12,928 nt of DNA from Akkermansiaceae bacterium (GTDB taxonomy: Bacteria > Verrucomicrobiota > Verrucomicrobiia > Verrucomicrobiales > Akkermansiaceae), in NCBI GenBank assembly GCA_014379305.1, contig JACMMB010000076.1, positions 1-12,928 on the forward strand, given 5' to 3'. Positions 6,491 through 12,928 of this stretch are shown one piece after another. Each line of letters opens with the position of its first letter. The first letter of the stretch is position 1. The position numbers were made by a program, and so were the translations under genes. Below the pieces are notes generated by a model. That model made no database searches, was not told the origin of the DNA, and worked only from the letters and a program-made list of their open reading frames with translations.

Positions 6491-7495
6491 ATGAATGACT
6501 TTGATAAGGAAATACTGAGGGGGAAGTTCGTCGAGGTAGGTGATGCCATCTCACGGCATGAGAGTTTTGTGATCATGAGCCATGTGCGGCCGGACGGGGA
6601 TGCGATCGGCTCGCAGCTCGCGCTGGGTTTCTCGTTGCTGGCAATGGGGAAGACGGTTTATTTGATCAATGAGGACGGCGTGCCGGAGAGCCTGGAATTT
6701 CTGAAAGGTTCGGAAAAAGTGACGAGGCCCCCTGGCGAGCCTTTTGACGTTGAGGTGGCAATCGCCCTGGACACGGCGGCAAAGCCAAGGCTGGGAGAGG
6801 GTGCGCTTCATGCGTCGGGCAGGGCAAAGCTGTGGATCAATATCGACCATCATCTTTCCAATCCCGGGTATGGGGACTTGAATGTGATCGACGCGACCAG
6901 CCCGGCGACAGGGCAGATTTTATATGAGCTCATCATGGCATTGGATTTGCCATTTCTCGAAGAGACCAGGGACGCGATCTATGTGGCGGTTTCAACCGAT
7001 ACCGGTTCTTTCCAGTATGGATCGACGACGGCGAAGACTTACGAGATGGCTGCCGACTTGGTGAGGCGGGGGCTTGAGGTCGGCCGTATCAATGCGGAAA
7101 CCTATGACAGTCATCCGTATCGCAGGCTGGAGCTGATGTGCGCGCTGCTAAATACCCTGGAGATTTCCAAAAATGGAATGCTGGCGCACTGGGAACTGAG
7201 GGATGAGACGCGGGTAAGATTGAAGCTCATGCCGGATGACAGTGAGGGGCTAATCGATTTGATTCGCGGCGTGCGCGGCGTGCTGGTGGCGGTATTTTTC
7301 GAGGAACTGGAAGGCGGTAAAATCCGTGTCTCGATGCGATCCAAGGACAAGGGGGTGAATGTCTGTGAGGTGGCGCAGCAATTCGGAGGTGGCGGACATG
7401 CGCTCGCCGCAGGCATCCGCACGGCGGGGCCGATAGAAGCGGTTAAGGTAAAGGTTCTGGCGGCCCTTGATGAGGCGCTTGCGGTGCGGGTTTGA
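6491..7495 (+). CDS. nrnA: DHH/DHHA1 phosphoesterase, NrnA-type nanoRNase/pAp phosphatase
   Basis: This 334-residue protein carries both domains of the NrnA subgroup. The DHH domain has H-V-R-P-D-G-D-A-I-G at 31-40, I-A-L-D at 91-94, the signature I-D-H-H at 118-121, and S-T-D-T-G-S-F at 168-174. The DHHA1 domain ends with G-G-G-H-A-L-A-A-G at 300-308. These residues bind two Mn2+ ions and RNA ends. NrnA enzymes degrade 2-5-mer RNAs and dephosphorylate pAp. The ATG at 6491 is taken as the start; a TTG sits just before it. The start lies one base after the T-run of a terminator-like hairpin and has no Shine-Dalgarno, which is unusual. truB follows after 18 bases and then ribF. This is the common order behind infB-rbfA, though those two genes are not here. 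Confidence 0.9.
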   Translation: MNDFDKEILRGKFVEVGDAISRHESFVIMSHVRPDGDAIGSQLALGFSLLAMGKTVYLINEDGVPESLEFLKGSEKVTRPPGEPFDVEVAIALDTAAKPRLGEGALHASGRAKLWINIDHHLSNPGYGDLNVIDATSPATGQILYELIMALDLPFLEETRDAIYVAVSTDTGSFQYGSTTAKTYEMAADLVRRGLEVGRINAETYDSHPYRRLELMCALLNTLEISKNGMLAHWELRDETRVRLKLMPDDSEGLIDLIRGVRGVLVAVFFEELEGGKIRVSMRSKDKGVNVCEVAQQFGGGGHALAAGIRTAGPIEAVKVKVLAALDEALAVRV

Positions 7496-7513
7496 TTTTT
7501 CTATTTTGATATC

Positions 7514-8251
7514 ATGAGTAAGAAGAAGGTCGAAGAATATACCGGACCGAGTGGCGTGCTGCTGGTGGACAAGGCTCCAGACATGACCTCGCACGACGTG
7601 GTTGCGATTGCGAGGCGGGCGCTGGACACGAAGAAGATCGGCCATTGCGGGACGCTGGATCCAATGGCGACCGGGCTGCTGATGCTGGTGGTCGGACGGG
7701 CAACGAAGATCCAGGATCTGTTGATGAGCGAGGACAAGGTCTATGTGGGGACGCTGACGCTCGGCGAGCGGACAAGCACCCAGGATAAACAAGGCGAGGT
7801 GCTGGAAACGCGCGAGGTTGGGAATTATTCCGAAGAGGATATTAAAAAGGTGTTTAGTGAATTCACCGGCGATTTCGAGCAGTTGCCGCCGATGGTTTCC
7901 GCAATCAAGATGGACGGTGTGCCGCTGTATAAATTGGCGCGCAAGGGCCAGGAAGTTGAACGGAAGCTCAGGCCGGTCCGCGTTTCCAGCTATGAAGTTA
8001 GGCGGGTGGAATTGCCGGAGGTGGACTTTCGCGTGCATTGTTCCAAGGGATTCTATGTCCGGACGTACGCGAACGACATTGGTGAGAAACTTGGTTGCGG
8101 GGCGCATTTAAGTGCCTTGCGGCGGACAAATTCCGGCAAGTTTACTTTGGAACGCTCCGTGACGATCGCGCAACTCAAGGAAGCGGATCCGGAAATGCTT
8201 TTGAATGCGTTGATTTCACTTTCCGAAATTTCCCTCATGCGGGGAGCGTGA
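7514..8251 (+). CDS. truB: tRNA pseudouridine-55 synthase TruB
   Basis: This 245-residue protein opens with G-V-L-L-V-D-K-A-P-D-M-T-S-H-D, the TruB motif I region. It has the catalytic motif G-H-C-G-T-L-D-P-M-A-T-G with Asp49 as nucleophile, equivalent to Asp48 of E. coli TruB. Later landmarks are Y-V-G-T-L-T-L-G at 76-83 and Q-L-P-P-M-V-S-A-I-K around 124-133, then G-F-Y-V-R-T-Y-A-N-D-I-G around 178-189. It converts U55 in the T-loop of tRNAs to pseudouridine in the cytoplasm. The protein is shorter than the E. coli enzyme (about 314) because the C-terminal PUA domain is reduced or absent, as in many bacterial TruB. It sits 18 bases after nrnA and 7 bases before ribF, so all three are likely one transcript. 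Confidence 0.95.
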   Translation: MSKKKVEEYTGPSGVLLVDKAPDMTSHDVVAIARRALDTKKIGHCGTLDPMATGLLMLVVGRATKIQDLLMSEDKVYVGTLTLGERTSTQDKQGEVLETREVGNYSEEDIKKVFSEFTGDFEQLPPMVSAIKMDGVPLYKLARKGQEVERKLRPVRVSSYEVRRVELPEVDFRVHCSKGFYVRTYANDIGEKLGCGAHLSALRRTNSGKFTLERSVTIAQLKEADPEMLLNALISLSEISLMRGA

Positions 8252-8258
8252 TTGAGAG

Positions 8259-9167
8259 ATGCCTATACGGATCGACAGGATGGAGGATTTGGCGGCGCAG
8301 GATGGGCCGCTGCATTTGGCTCTGGGGGTTTTCGACGGGGTGCACGTCGGTCATCAGGCGGTGATCGGCCGGGCCGTAGCGGCGGCAAAGCGGGAAGGGG
8401 GGAAGTCTTTTGTCGTCACGTTTGAGCCGCATCCGATCAGGGTGATCGCTGCGGAAAAAGCTCCGAACTCGCTTTTGGCAACGCTCGAAGAAAAGGCTGC
8501 AATCGTGCGCGGACTCGGAGTGGATGGACTGCTGGTGATCCATTTCGATAAGGACTTTGCCAGGATGGAGGCCGTGGATTTCGTCAGGAATCTTGCACAG
8601 GGAAATGTGTCCAGCGTGGCGGTGGGAGAGGATTGGAGGTTCGGCAACAAGCGTCTCGGTGATGTTGAAATTCTAAGGGCAATGGGTCGGGAAGTTGGCT
8701 TTTCCCTGGAGGCGGTCGCTCCGGTGATGTGGGATGGTGAACGGATCAGCAGCACGCGGATCAGGCAGGCGATCCGGGATGGGAATTTTGATGCGGTGGA
8801 AAAGATGCTGGGTCGCCGGTATGAGGTTTCCGGGATGGTGGTGGAAGGTCGGAAACTGGGGAGGGAGCTGGGATTTCCGACGGCGAATATTCATTTGGGA
8901 GACCTTCAGGTACCCAAGGATGGAGTCTGGGTGGTGAAGGTGGATGGAAAATTTCATGGCGTGGCAAATCTGGGGATGAGGCCAACAGTTGGCGGCAATG
9001 AGCGATTGCTGGAGGTGCATATTCCGGGGTTTTCCGGTGATCTTTATAAGAAGATCATCAGAGTGGAATTCGAACGCTTCCTGAGAGCGGAAATCAAATT
9101 TGACTCAGTGGAATCCTTGCGACAGCAAATCGCGAGGGACGTGGCGCAGGCGGCGGAATGCAAATGA
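8259..9167 (+). CDS. ribF: Bifunctional riboflavin kinase / FAD synthetase RibF
   Basis: This 302-residue two-domain enzyme converts riboflavin to FMN and FMN to FAD. The N-terminal nucleotidyltransferase domain has G-V-F-D-G-V-H-V-G-H at 23-32, F-E-P-H-P at 55-59, G-E-D-W-R-F-G at 123-129, and I-S-S-T-R-I-R at 163-169. The C-terminal riboflavin kinase domain has G-R-E-L-G-F-P-T-A-N at 201-210, N-L-G-M-R-P-T-V-G at 237-245, and the catalytic Glu region L-L-E-V-H-I-P-G-F around 250-258. Length and domain order match the bacterial family. It starts 7 bases after truB with a short GAGAG before the ATG. No FMN riboswitch is visible, as expected for a gene inside a housekeeping operon. Confidence 0.95.
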   Translation: MPIRIDRMEDLAAQDGPLHLALGVFDGVHVGHQAVIGRAVAAAKREGGKSFVVTFEPHPIRVIAAEKAPNSLLATLEEKAAIVRGLGVDGLLVIHFDKDFARMEAVDFVRNLAQGNVSSVAVGEDWRFGNKRLGDVEILRAMGREVGFSLEAVAPVMWDGERISSTRIRQAIRDGNFDAVEKMLGRRYEVSGMVVEGRKLGRELGFPTANIHLGDLQVPKDGVWVVKVDGKFHGVANLGMRPTVGGNERLLEVHIPGFSGDLYKKIIRVEFERFLRAEIKFDSVESLRQQIARDVAQAAECK

Positions 9168-9216
9168 AGAACAAGCGGTGCTTGCGGAGCCCACGGCACG
9201 GGGATAGGGATTTTGC

Positions 9217-9921
9217 ATGTTGGATGAGATTCGCGGATTGTTGATTTTACAGGATAGGGACCGGCGTTTGATTTCCCTGAGAAAGGATCTGGTGAAGCTG
9301 CCGCTGGATGAGGCACGGGCGAAAGCGAAGCTGGCGGGTGATCTGGAAGCGGTGAAGAAGGCTCACGACGCCTTGCGCGAGGTCGAGCTCAAGGTGAAGA
9401 AGATCGAGATGGATGCGGAGACGCGGCGGACCACAATCAAGCGGCTCAAAGTGCAGCAGTTCGAGACGAAGAAGAATGACGAATACAATGCCTTGGGGCA
9501 CGAAGTCGTCCGCTACGCTAAGGAGCTCGACACGTTTGAAACGAAGGAGCTTGAGGCCATGGAGGAGGTCGATGTTTTCCGTAACAAGCTGACCGAAGCG
9601 GAAGCCCTGCTGGCGAGGACCCGGAAACTGGTTGACGAGGATCTGGCGACCATCAAGGAGCGGCATGCGCGGATGGAAGTGCAGGTCTCGGAGGTGGAAG
9701 CCGAGCGGGAAAAGCTTTTGGGAAATGTTTCCGAAGACCATCTGCCCCTTTACGAGCGGTTGATGAAATCAAAGGACGGAATGGCAATTGCGACCTTGAA
9801 GGACGGCAAGTGCACGGGCTGTCATATGAAGGTGATTGCCTCCACCGCAATCGCCGTGCAGGGGGAAAAAGAGGTGACGCAGTGTGAGAATTGCGGGCGC
9901 ATTCTGGCGATGGATGAGTGA
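9217..9921 (+). CDS. Coiled-coil zinc-ribbon protein (CT398/HP0958-like)
   Basis: This 234-residue protein consists of a long charged helical region (about 10-170, rich in Glu, Lys, Arg and Leu, with heptad-like spacing) ending in a C4 zinc ribbon. The ribbon has Cys199-x-x-Cys202 (C-T-G-C-H-M) and Cys223-x-x-Cys226 (C-E-N-C-G-R-I-L). This is the layout of the zf-RING_7 family that includes chlamydial CT398 and Helicobacter HP0958. Those proteins have been linked to sigma-54 and to secretion or flagellar export; whether this one does the same cannot be read here. A-G-G-G-A-like purine tract lies before the ATG at 9217. Its stop (9919-9921) shares one base with the next start (TGATG), so translation of the next gene is probably coupled to it. 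Confidence 0.83.
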   Translation: MLDEIRGLLILQDRDRRLISLRKDLVKLPLDEARAKAKLAGDLEAVKKAHDALREVELKVKKIEMDAETRRTTIKRLKVQQFETKKNDEYNALGHEVVRYAKELDTFETKELEAMEEVDVFRNKLTEAEALLARTRKLVDEDLATIKERHARMEVQVSEVEAEREKLLGNVSEDHLPLYERLMKSKDGMAIATLKDGKCTGCHMKVIASTAIAVQGEKEVTQCENCGRILAMDE

Positions 9922-10832
9922 TGAGCGCGGAGCTGGAAACGGATGTTTTAAAGGGCGTTTCACGGTCATTTTATTTGAGTTTGAGGTTGCTGCCAAAGCC
10001 GATGAGAACGGCGGCAAGCGTGGGGTATTTGTTGGCGAGGACGAGCGACACCATCGCGGATTCCGCGGTTTTGAATCGTTGCCTGAGGATGGCTTATCTG
10101 GAGTCGCTGCTGGGCCAGGTGAATGGGGAAATCGAATGCACGGACTGGCCCGTGGAATTGCTCGCGGGGATCCCGGATCCCAAGGAGAAATTATTATTGG
10201 AGAATCATCCGCAAGTGATGGGGCTGTTGGGGGGCTTGGCGCATGGGGAAATGGAGCTGGTGCGGGAGCTGACGCGGGTGATTATTGGCGGGCAAAAGCT
10301 CGATTTGGAGAGGTTTGGCGCGGAGGTATCATCCACCGTGTCATTGTCCGATGGAATTGAACTGGAGGATTACACGTGGCGGGTGGCGGGATGCGTGGGC
10401 GTGTTTTGGACGAAGCTTGGGTTCCAGACCATGGGGAAGGGATTTGCCGGTTGTGAGCCGGAAAAGCTTTTGTGGAAGGCGGAGCGCTACGGGAAAGGCC
10501 TGCAGCTGGTGAATATTTTAAGGGATTTGCCAAAGGATCTCAAAATGGGGAGATGCTACCTCCCGGTCGCGGATCCAGGCAATAAAGAGGCGCTGATGAA
10601 GGAATTTTCACTTTGGCGGGAAGTCGCTTGCGAATGGGTTGGGGAAGGTTTCGCCTATGCCAAAGAACTGCGCCCGAAGCGCTTGAGAATGGCCAGCGTA
10701 TTGCCTGCGATGATTGCCAATGAGACTCTCGATATGTTGAAGGGGATCACGTTTGATGAACTCTCATGCGGCATCAGGGTATCGCGCTCCAAGGTATATC
10801 GGATGATCATAGCTGCGTTGGTAAGAGCCTGA
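9921..10832 (+). CDS. Squalene/phytoene synthase family protein
   Basis: This 303-residue protein belongs to the trans-isoprenyl diphosphate head-to-head synthase family. It starts with V-S-R-S-F-Y-L-S-L-R-L-L-P, the family's opening motif. The first Asp motif is D-T-I-A-D at 43-47 in Y-L-L-A-R-T-S-D; the second is N-I-L-R-D-L-P-K-D at 198-206, followed by G-R-C-Y-L-P. These motifs bind the Mg2+-diphosphate groups. Family members join two C15 or two C20 diphosphates into squalene or phytoene, for hopanoids or carotenoids. No other hopanoid or carotenoid gene is in the window, so the product is undecided. The ATG at 9921 overlaps the upstream stop; a GTG at 9918 is also in frame but adds nothing. 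It has a small hairpin over its stop codon. Confidence 0.86.
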   Translation: MSAELETDVLKGVSRSFYLSLRLLPKPMRTAASVGYLLARTSDTIADSAVLNRCLRMAYLESLLGQVNGEIECTDWPVELLAGIPDPKEKLLLENHPQVMGLLGGLAHGEMELVRELTRVIIGGQKLDLERFGAEVSSTVSLSDGIELEDYTWRVAGCVGVFWTKLGFQTMGKGFAGCEPEKLLWKAERYGKGLQLVNILRDLPKDLKMGRCYLPVADPGNKEALMKEFSLWREVACEWVGEGFAYAKELRPKRLRMASVLPAMIANETLDMLKGITFDELSCGIRVSRSKVYRMIIAALVRA

Positions 10833-10844
10833 AATCATCAGGCT
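10826..10844 (+). other. Small hairpin over the stop of the squalene/phytoene synthase gene
   Basis: AGCCTGA-AATCA-TCAGGCT is a perfect 7-bp stem with a 5-base loop; the TGA stop (10830-10832) lies in the left arm. No T-run follows, so it is at best a weak terminator or an mRNA 3'-end structure. Confidence 0.35.
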
Positions 10845-10884
10845 GCGAGGATTCGTTCTGAATCACGCCTTTCGCCTTAGTTGT

Positions 10885-10913
10885 TTGACAAGCTCCCGGC
10901 AGGCTTGAAAACT
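10885..10913 (+). promoter_or_regulatory. Candidate sigma70 promoter for the sugar isomerase/epimerase
   Basis: A perfect -35 TTGACA (10885-10890) is followed after 17 bases by AAAACT (10908-10913), a weak -10. Its predicted transcription start would fall within a few bases of the ATG at 10925, giving an almost leaderless mRNA. This fits with the absence of a Shine-Dalgarno before that ATG. Confidence 0.42.
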
Positions 10914-10924
10914 CGGGCAGACCC

Positions 10925-11935
10925 ATGAGTTCTCTTAAACTTCACAACGCAATGTGGCCGGGTCTGGTCGGGAAAGAACCCGGCACAGACCATCCGCCGA
11001 TCTCCCTGGAACATATGCTCGAATTGACGGCAGCCGCTGAGGTGGATGGTCGGAAATACGATGGCATTGATTATTTCCTGTTCCATCCGCATACCGATCC
11101 GGATGCATCCGATACGGAGTTGCGGAAGATTGCGGACCAAATCGCGGCGAAAAATCTGAAAGTCGGTTCGCTGGTGGCTCCCATTTGGCCGGGCACGGTG
11201 GGAGGCTGCGCTTTTGGCACGGATGAAGATCGTAAAAAATTCATTCTCGCCGTCGAGAAAGCGTGTCGCATTGCGAAAATTTTCAACGAACACGGGGTTC
11301 GCGAATATGGAGTGATCCGCATCGATACCGCAGGCGGAGTCGAGGAGTGGTCGAAAGATCCCGTGGGAAATACCAAGAAGATCGCCGAGACCTTTCGCGA
11401 AGCCGGTAAAATCGCCGCCGATTCGAATGAGCGCTTGGCAGCCGAAGGAGAAATCTGCTGGGGCGGGATGCATTCCTGGGAGATCATGATCCAGACCCTT
11501 GAAGCTGTCGGAATGCCGGAAACCGTCGGTTTCCAAGCGGATCTGGCTCATACCTATCTCTATTTACTGGGGTACAACGCGCCCGAATCGGCTTTGCTAA
11601 AACCAGGGTATTCCGATGCGGAATTTTGGGCCGCCTATGGCAAGATGACCGATGCGCTCCGCCCTTGGACCATCGATTTCCACGTCGCCCAAAACGATGG
11701 TTCGGTCCATGGCACCGGCTCCCATGACAAAACCGGCCGTCATTGCCAAGCCGATGACCCGAATGGGAAATTGGATATCGCGAAGTGTGCGGGCTATTGG
11801 CTCAAGGATTACGAGGCCCGGGGCATCAGGCACATTTGCTGGGATGGCTGCATGTTTCCAAACGATGTTCTCGAAACACCGAAAACCTGGGAAACCATCC
11901 TCAAGACAATGATCGAGGTGGAAAAAGCGGTGTGA
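10925..11935 (+). CDS. Sugar phosphate isomerase/epimerase-like TIM-barrel protein
   Basis: This 336-residue protein resembles the xylose-isomerase-like TIM-barrel (AP-endonuclease 2) family. I see strand-ending acidic and His residues of the kind that bind a divalent metal: Glu174 or Glu176 in A-E-G-E-I-C-W-G-G, D206 and H209 in F-Q-A-D-L-A-H, and H253 in T-I-D-F-H-V-A-Q. H262, H267, H273 and D307 (C-W-D-G-C) are others. No signal peptide is present, so it should be cytoplasmic. Proteins of this group often act on sugar or inositol derivatives, and their genes commonly sit by Gfo/Idh/MocA oxidoreductases; none is present here, so the substrate is unknown. It stands alone, 92 bases after the previous gene with a candidate promoter between them. 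Its codon use looks slightly less G-heavy than the upstream operon, by eye only. Confidence 0.78.
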   Translation: MSSLKLHNAMWPGLVGKEPGTDHPPISLEHMLELTAAAEVDGRKYDGIDYFLFHPHTDPDASDTELRKIADQIAAKNLKVGSLVAPIWPGTVGGCAFGTDEDRKKFILAVEKACRIAKIFNEHGVREYGVIRIDTAGGVEEWSKDPVGNTKKIAETFREAGKIAADSNERLAAEGEICWGGMHSWEIMIQTLEAVGMPETVGFQADLAHTYLYLLGYNAPESALLKPGYSDAEFWAAYGKMTDALRPWTIDFHVAQNDGSVHGTGSHDKTGRHCQADDPNGKLDIAKCAGYWLKDYEARGIRHICWDGCMFPNDVLETPKTWETILKTMIEVEKAV

Positions 11936-12021
11936 GCTGGAGAGGGGTTTATGACTGCCGCTGATTCAAGCCGGATCTCGAAGCTTATCAGAATTTGCTA
12001 GCGTGGATCGACCTCATGATT

Positions 12022-12262
12022 TCAAGTCACCGGGATCAATTCCAGTGCGGCACAACCTCCTGCAACCGCTTCTGCCGGAATGCGGGTGTCGAAAGTAGCG
12101 AAACACGCGTCGTTGGAAGCAGCCAAAGTCAGCAAATGTAGGTCTGAAACCCTTGAAGGTGTGAGTCCACAGGGTTTGCAACAAGACCTCGTCATCCAGC
12201 AGGGAAACACCCATTCCACAGGATTCGGCATTTAATTTCTGAACGAATTCCTGCAGGACTTA
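12022..12262 (-). pseudogene. Broken PIN-domain (VapC-like) toxin remnant
   Basis: The final - strand frame (ending at the TGA 12022-12024) reads V-S-D-L-H-L-L-T-L-A, then F-A-T-F-D and a G-G-C-A-A-L-E-L-I-P ending. This is the usual C-terminus of VapC/PIN ribonucleases, with the third and fourth acidic residues (D in S-D-L, D in T-F-D). The preceding part, V-L-Q-E-F-V-Q-K, then V-S-L-L-D-D, continues the match but in a different frame; the switch falls at about 12143-12160 and needs a one-base insertion or two-base deletion. A TAA lies directly before V-L-Q-E-F. The N-terminal half with the first acidic residues is absent, and no VapB-like antitoxin is visible. I read it as a decayed, 5'-truncated gene. 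The 86 bases between 11936 and 12021, and the 54 bases up to 12316, show nothing I can name. Confidence 0.68.
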
Positions 12263-12316
12263 CGCCGTAGGTCGCTTAGCTCTCGTCAGAAGTGGCTGAG
12301 AAGACCCCTCTTGCGG

Positions 12317-12928
12317 TTATGGAGCGGGACTTGGAACCGGAGTTGGACCTGTCGTCGCCTTTATCCTCATGAAACGTGTCCCGATAGCTGGTCTTTTGTC
12401 CGCTACGGTGATCCGCTCGTAACTGCCCATGTTTACACGACTGACCTCCGTGGTAAGTCCGGTATCGGGCGTGTCCGCGCCGATGGCGTAAACCGAGCCG
12501 GTTAACCAGGATGCCAAGCCGTCTGAAATTTCGACTGCAATTTTTGAATCCGACCTTCCGAGTGCCCGATCAAAAGTGATTGCCAAGTGCCGTGTGGTAT
12601 CCGGGTTGGTCACCAGTGAGCAGATTGGATCGCTATTGGGCAGGTCAAATGCGGTCGTAGCGCCAAACGCATAGTCAAGCAGATCAGATTTACCATTTTG
12701 GTTGAGATCATTCGAGATTCCACCGGCACGTAGACTTGCCAACTCTCCTGCAGACAAACCACCAGATAGCCATCTTTCATAGGTCTCTACGCTCTCGGCT
12801 TGCTGAACTTTGCGTTCGATCTCGACCAGCACCGTGCCGCCGCCTGGAATTATCGGAAGCCTTCCAAATTTCGCGTCACCGTTGCAGTTGATGAGCATTA
12901 CCCACTTGTCATTACCCACTCTTACCAA
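12317..12928 (-). CDS. C-terminal part of a large exported protein (5' end outside window)
   Basis: About 203 residues are open from the right edge to a TAA at 12317-12319; the start lies beyond the window. The fragment shows D-L-N-Q-N-G-K-S-D-L-L-D-Y-A-F-G at about 74-89. It has the spacing of an EF-hand/dockerin-like Ca2+ loop (D-x-N-x-N-G-x-x-D). It is followed by A-I-T-F-D-R and I-A-V-E-I-S-D-G-L-A-S-W, a module I associate with the ends of many secreted verrucomicrobial proteins. The chain finishes in a short Pro-rich tail (P-T-P-V-P-S-P-A-P). No PEP-CTERM anchor, transmembrane helix or basic sorting tail is seen. The catalytic or adhesive N-terminal part is unseen, so no specific activity can be named. 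Downstream on the same strand lies the PIN remnant. Confidence 0.7.
   Translation of the reverse strand: MVRVGNDKWVMLINCNGDAKFGRLPIIPGGGTVLVEIERKVQQAESVETYERWLSGGLSAGELASLRAGGISNDLNQNGKSDLLDYAFGATTAFDLPNSDPICSLVTNPDTTRHLAITFDRALGRSDSKIAVEISDGLASWLTGSVYAIGADTPDTGLTTEVSRVNMGSYERITVADKRPAIGTRFMRIKATTGPTPVPSPAP

Noticed and set aside
6354..6554. Longer N-terminus for the cystathionine gamma-synthase
   Set aside because: The 67 residues are Ser/Pro/Lys-rich with no family match, would cover the nrnA start, and would be encoded through the terminator-like hairpin.
7496..7513. Terminator between nrnA and truB
   Set aside because: The gap is T-rich but no GC-rich stem of more than three base pairs precedes it.
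9884..10360. 158-residue + strand ORF over the zinc-ribbon/synthase junction
   Set aside because: It is a shadow frame of two well-supported genes, Gly-rich and with no recognisable motif.

Overview
This window looks like chromosomal DNA from a Gram-negative bacterium, most likely a member of the Verrucomicrobiota (PVC group). The Gram-negative call rests on lpxD and an OmpH/Skp periplasmic chaperone. The phylum call is an inference. It rests on the secreted-protein C-terminus at the right edge, which looks like the common verrucomicrobial exported-protein tail, on a chlamydial CT398-like zinc-ribbon coiled-coil protein, and on the gene mix. I could not run any search.

Layout from left to right: the tail of a CorA magnesium channel (1-169, +); a six-unit, 42-bp tandem array carrying a palindrome in most units (183-434); a tight + strand cluster ldhA-moaD-moaE (540-2206); a convergent - strand block terC, lpxD, ompH (2203-4737) preceded by a fungal-type cystathionine gamma-synthase (4887-6353, -); a divergent gap holding a strong intrinsic-terminator-like hairpin directly in front of nrnA; the housekeeping run nrnA-truB-ribF (6491-9167, +); a zinc-ribbon coiled-coil protein overlapping a squalene/phytoene synthase family gene (9217-10832, +); a xylose-isomerase-like TIM-barrel sugar isomerase/epimerase (10925-11935, +); a broken PIN-domain toxin remnant (about 12022-12262, -); and the C-terminal part of a large exported protein (12317-12928, -) that runs off the right edge.

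Functional themes: ldhA makes D-lactate, and moaD/moaE form molybdopterin synthase. ompH and lpxD belong to outer-membrane assembly (chaperone and lipid A acylation), here without bamA next to them. nrnA, truB and ribF keep the order widely found downstream of infB-rbfA, but here the run starts at nrnA, behind a terminator-like hairpin and a divergent gene.

Most of the window is ordinary core genome. The two signals the genes do not explain are the 42-bp palindromic array after corA and the terminator-like hairpin whose T-run ends one base before the nrnA start codon. I see no CRISPR, tRNA, rRNA, insertion sequence or clearly novel multi-gene system.
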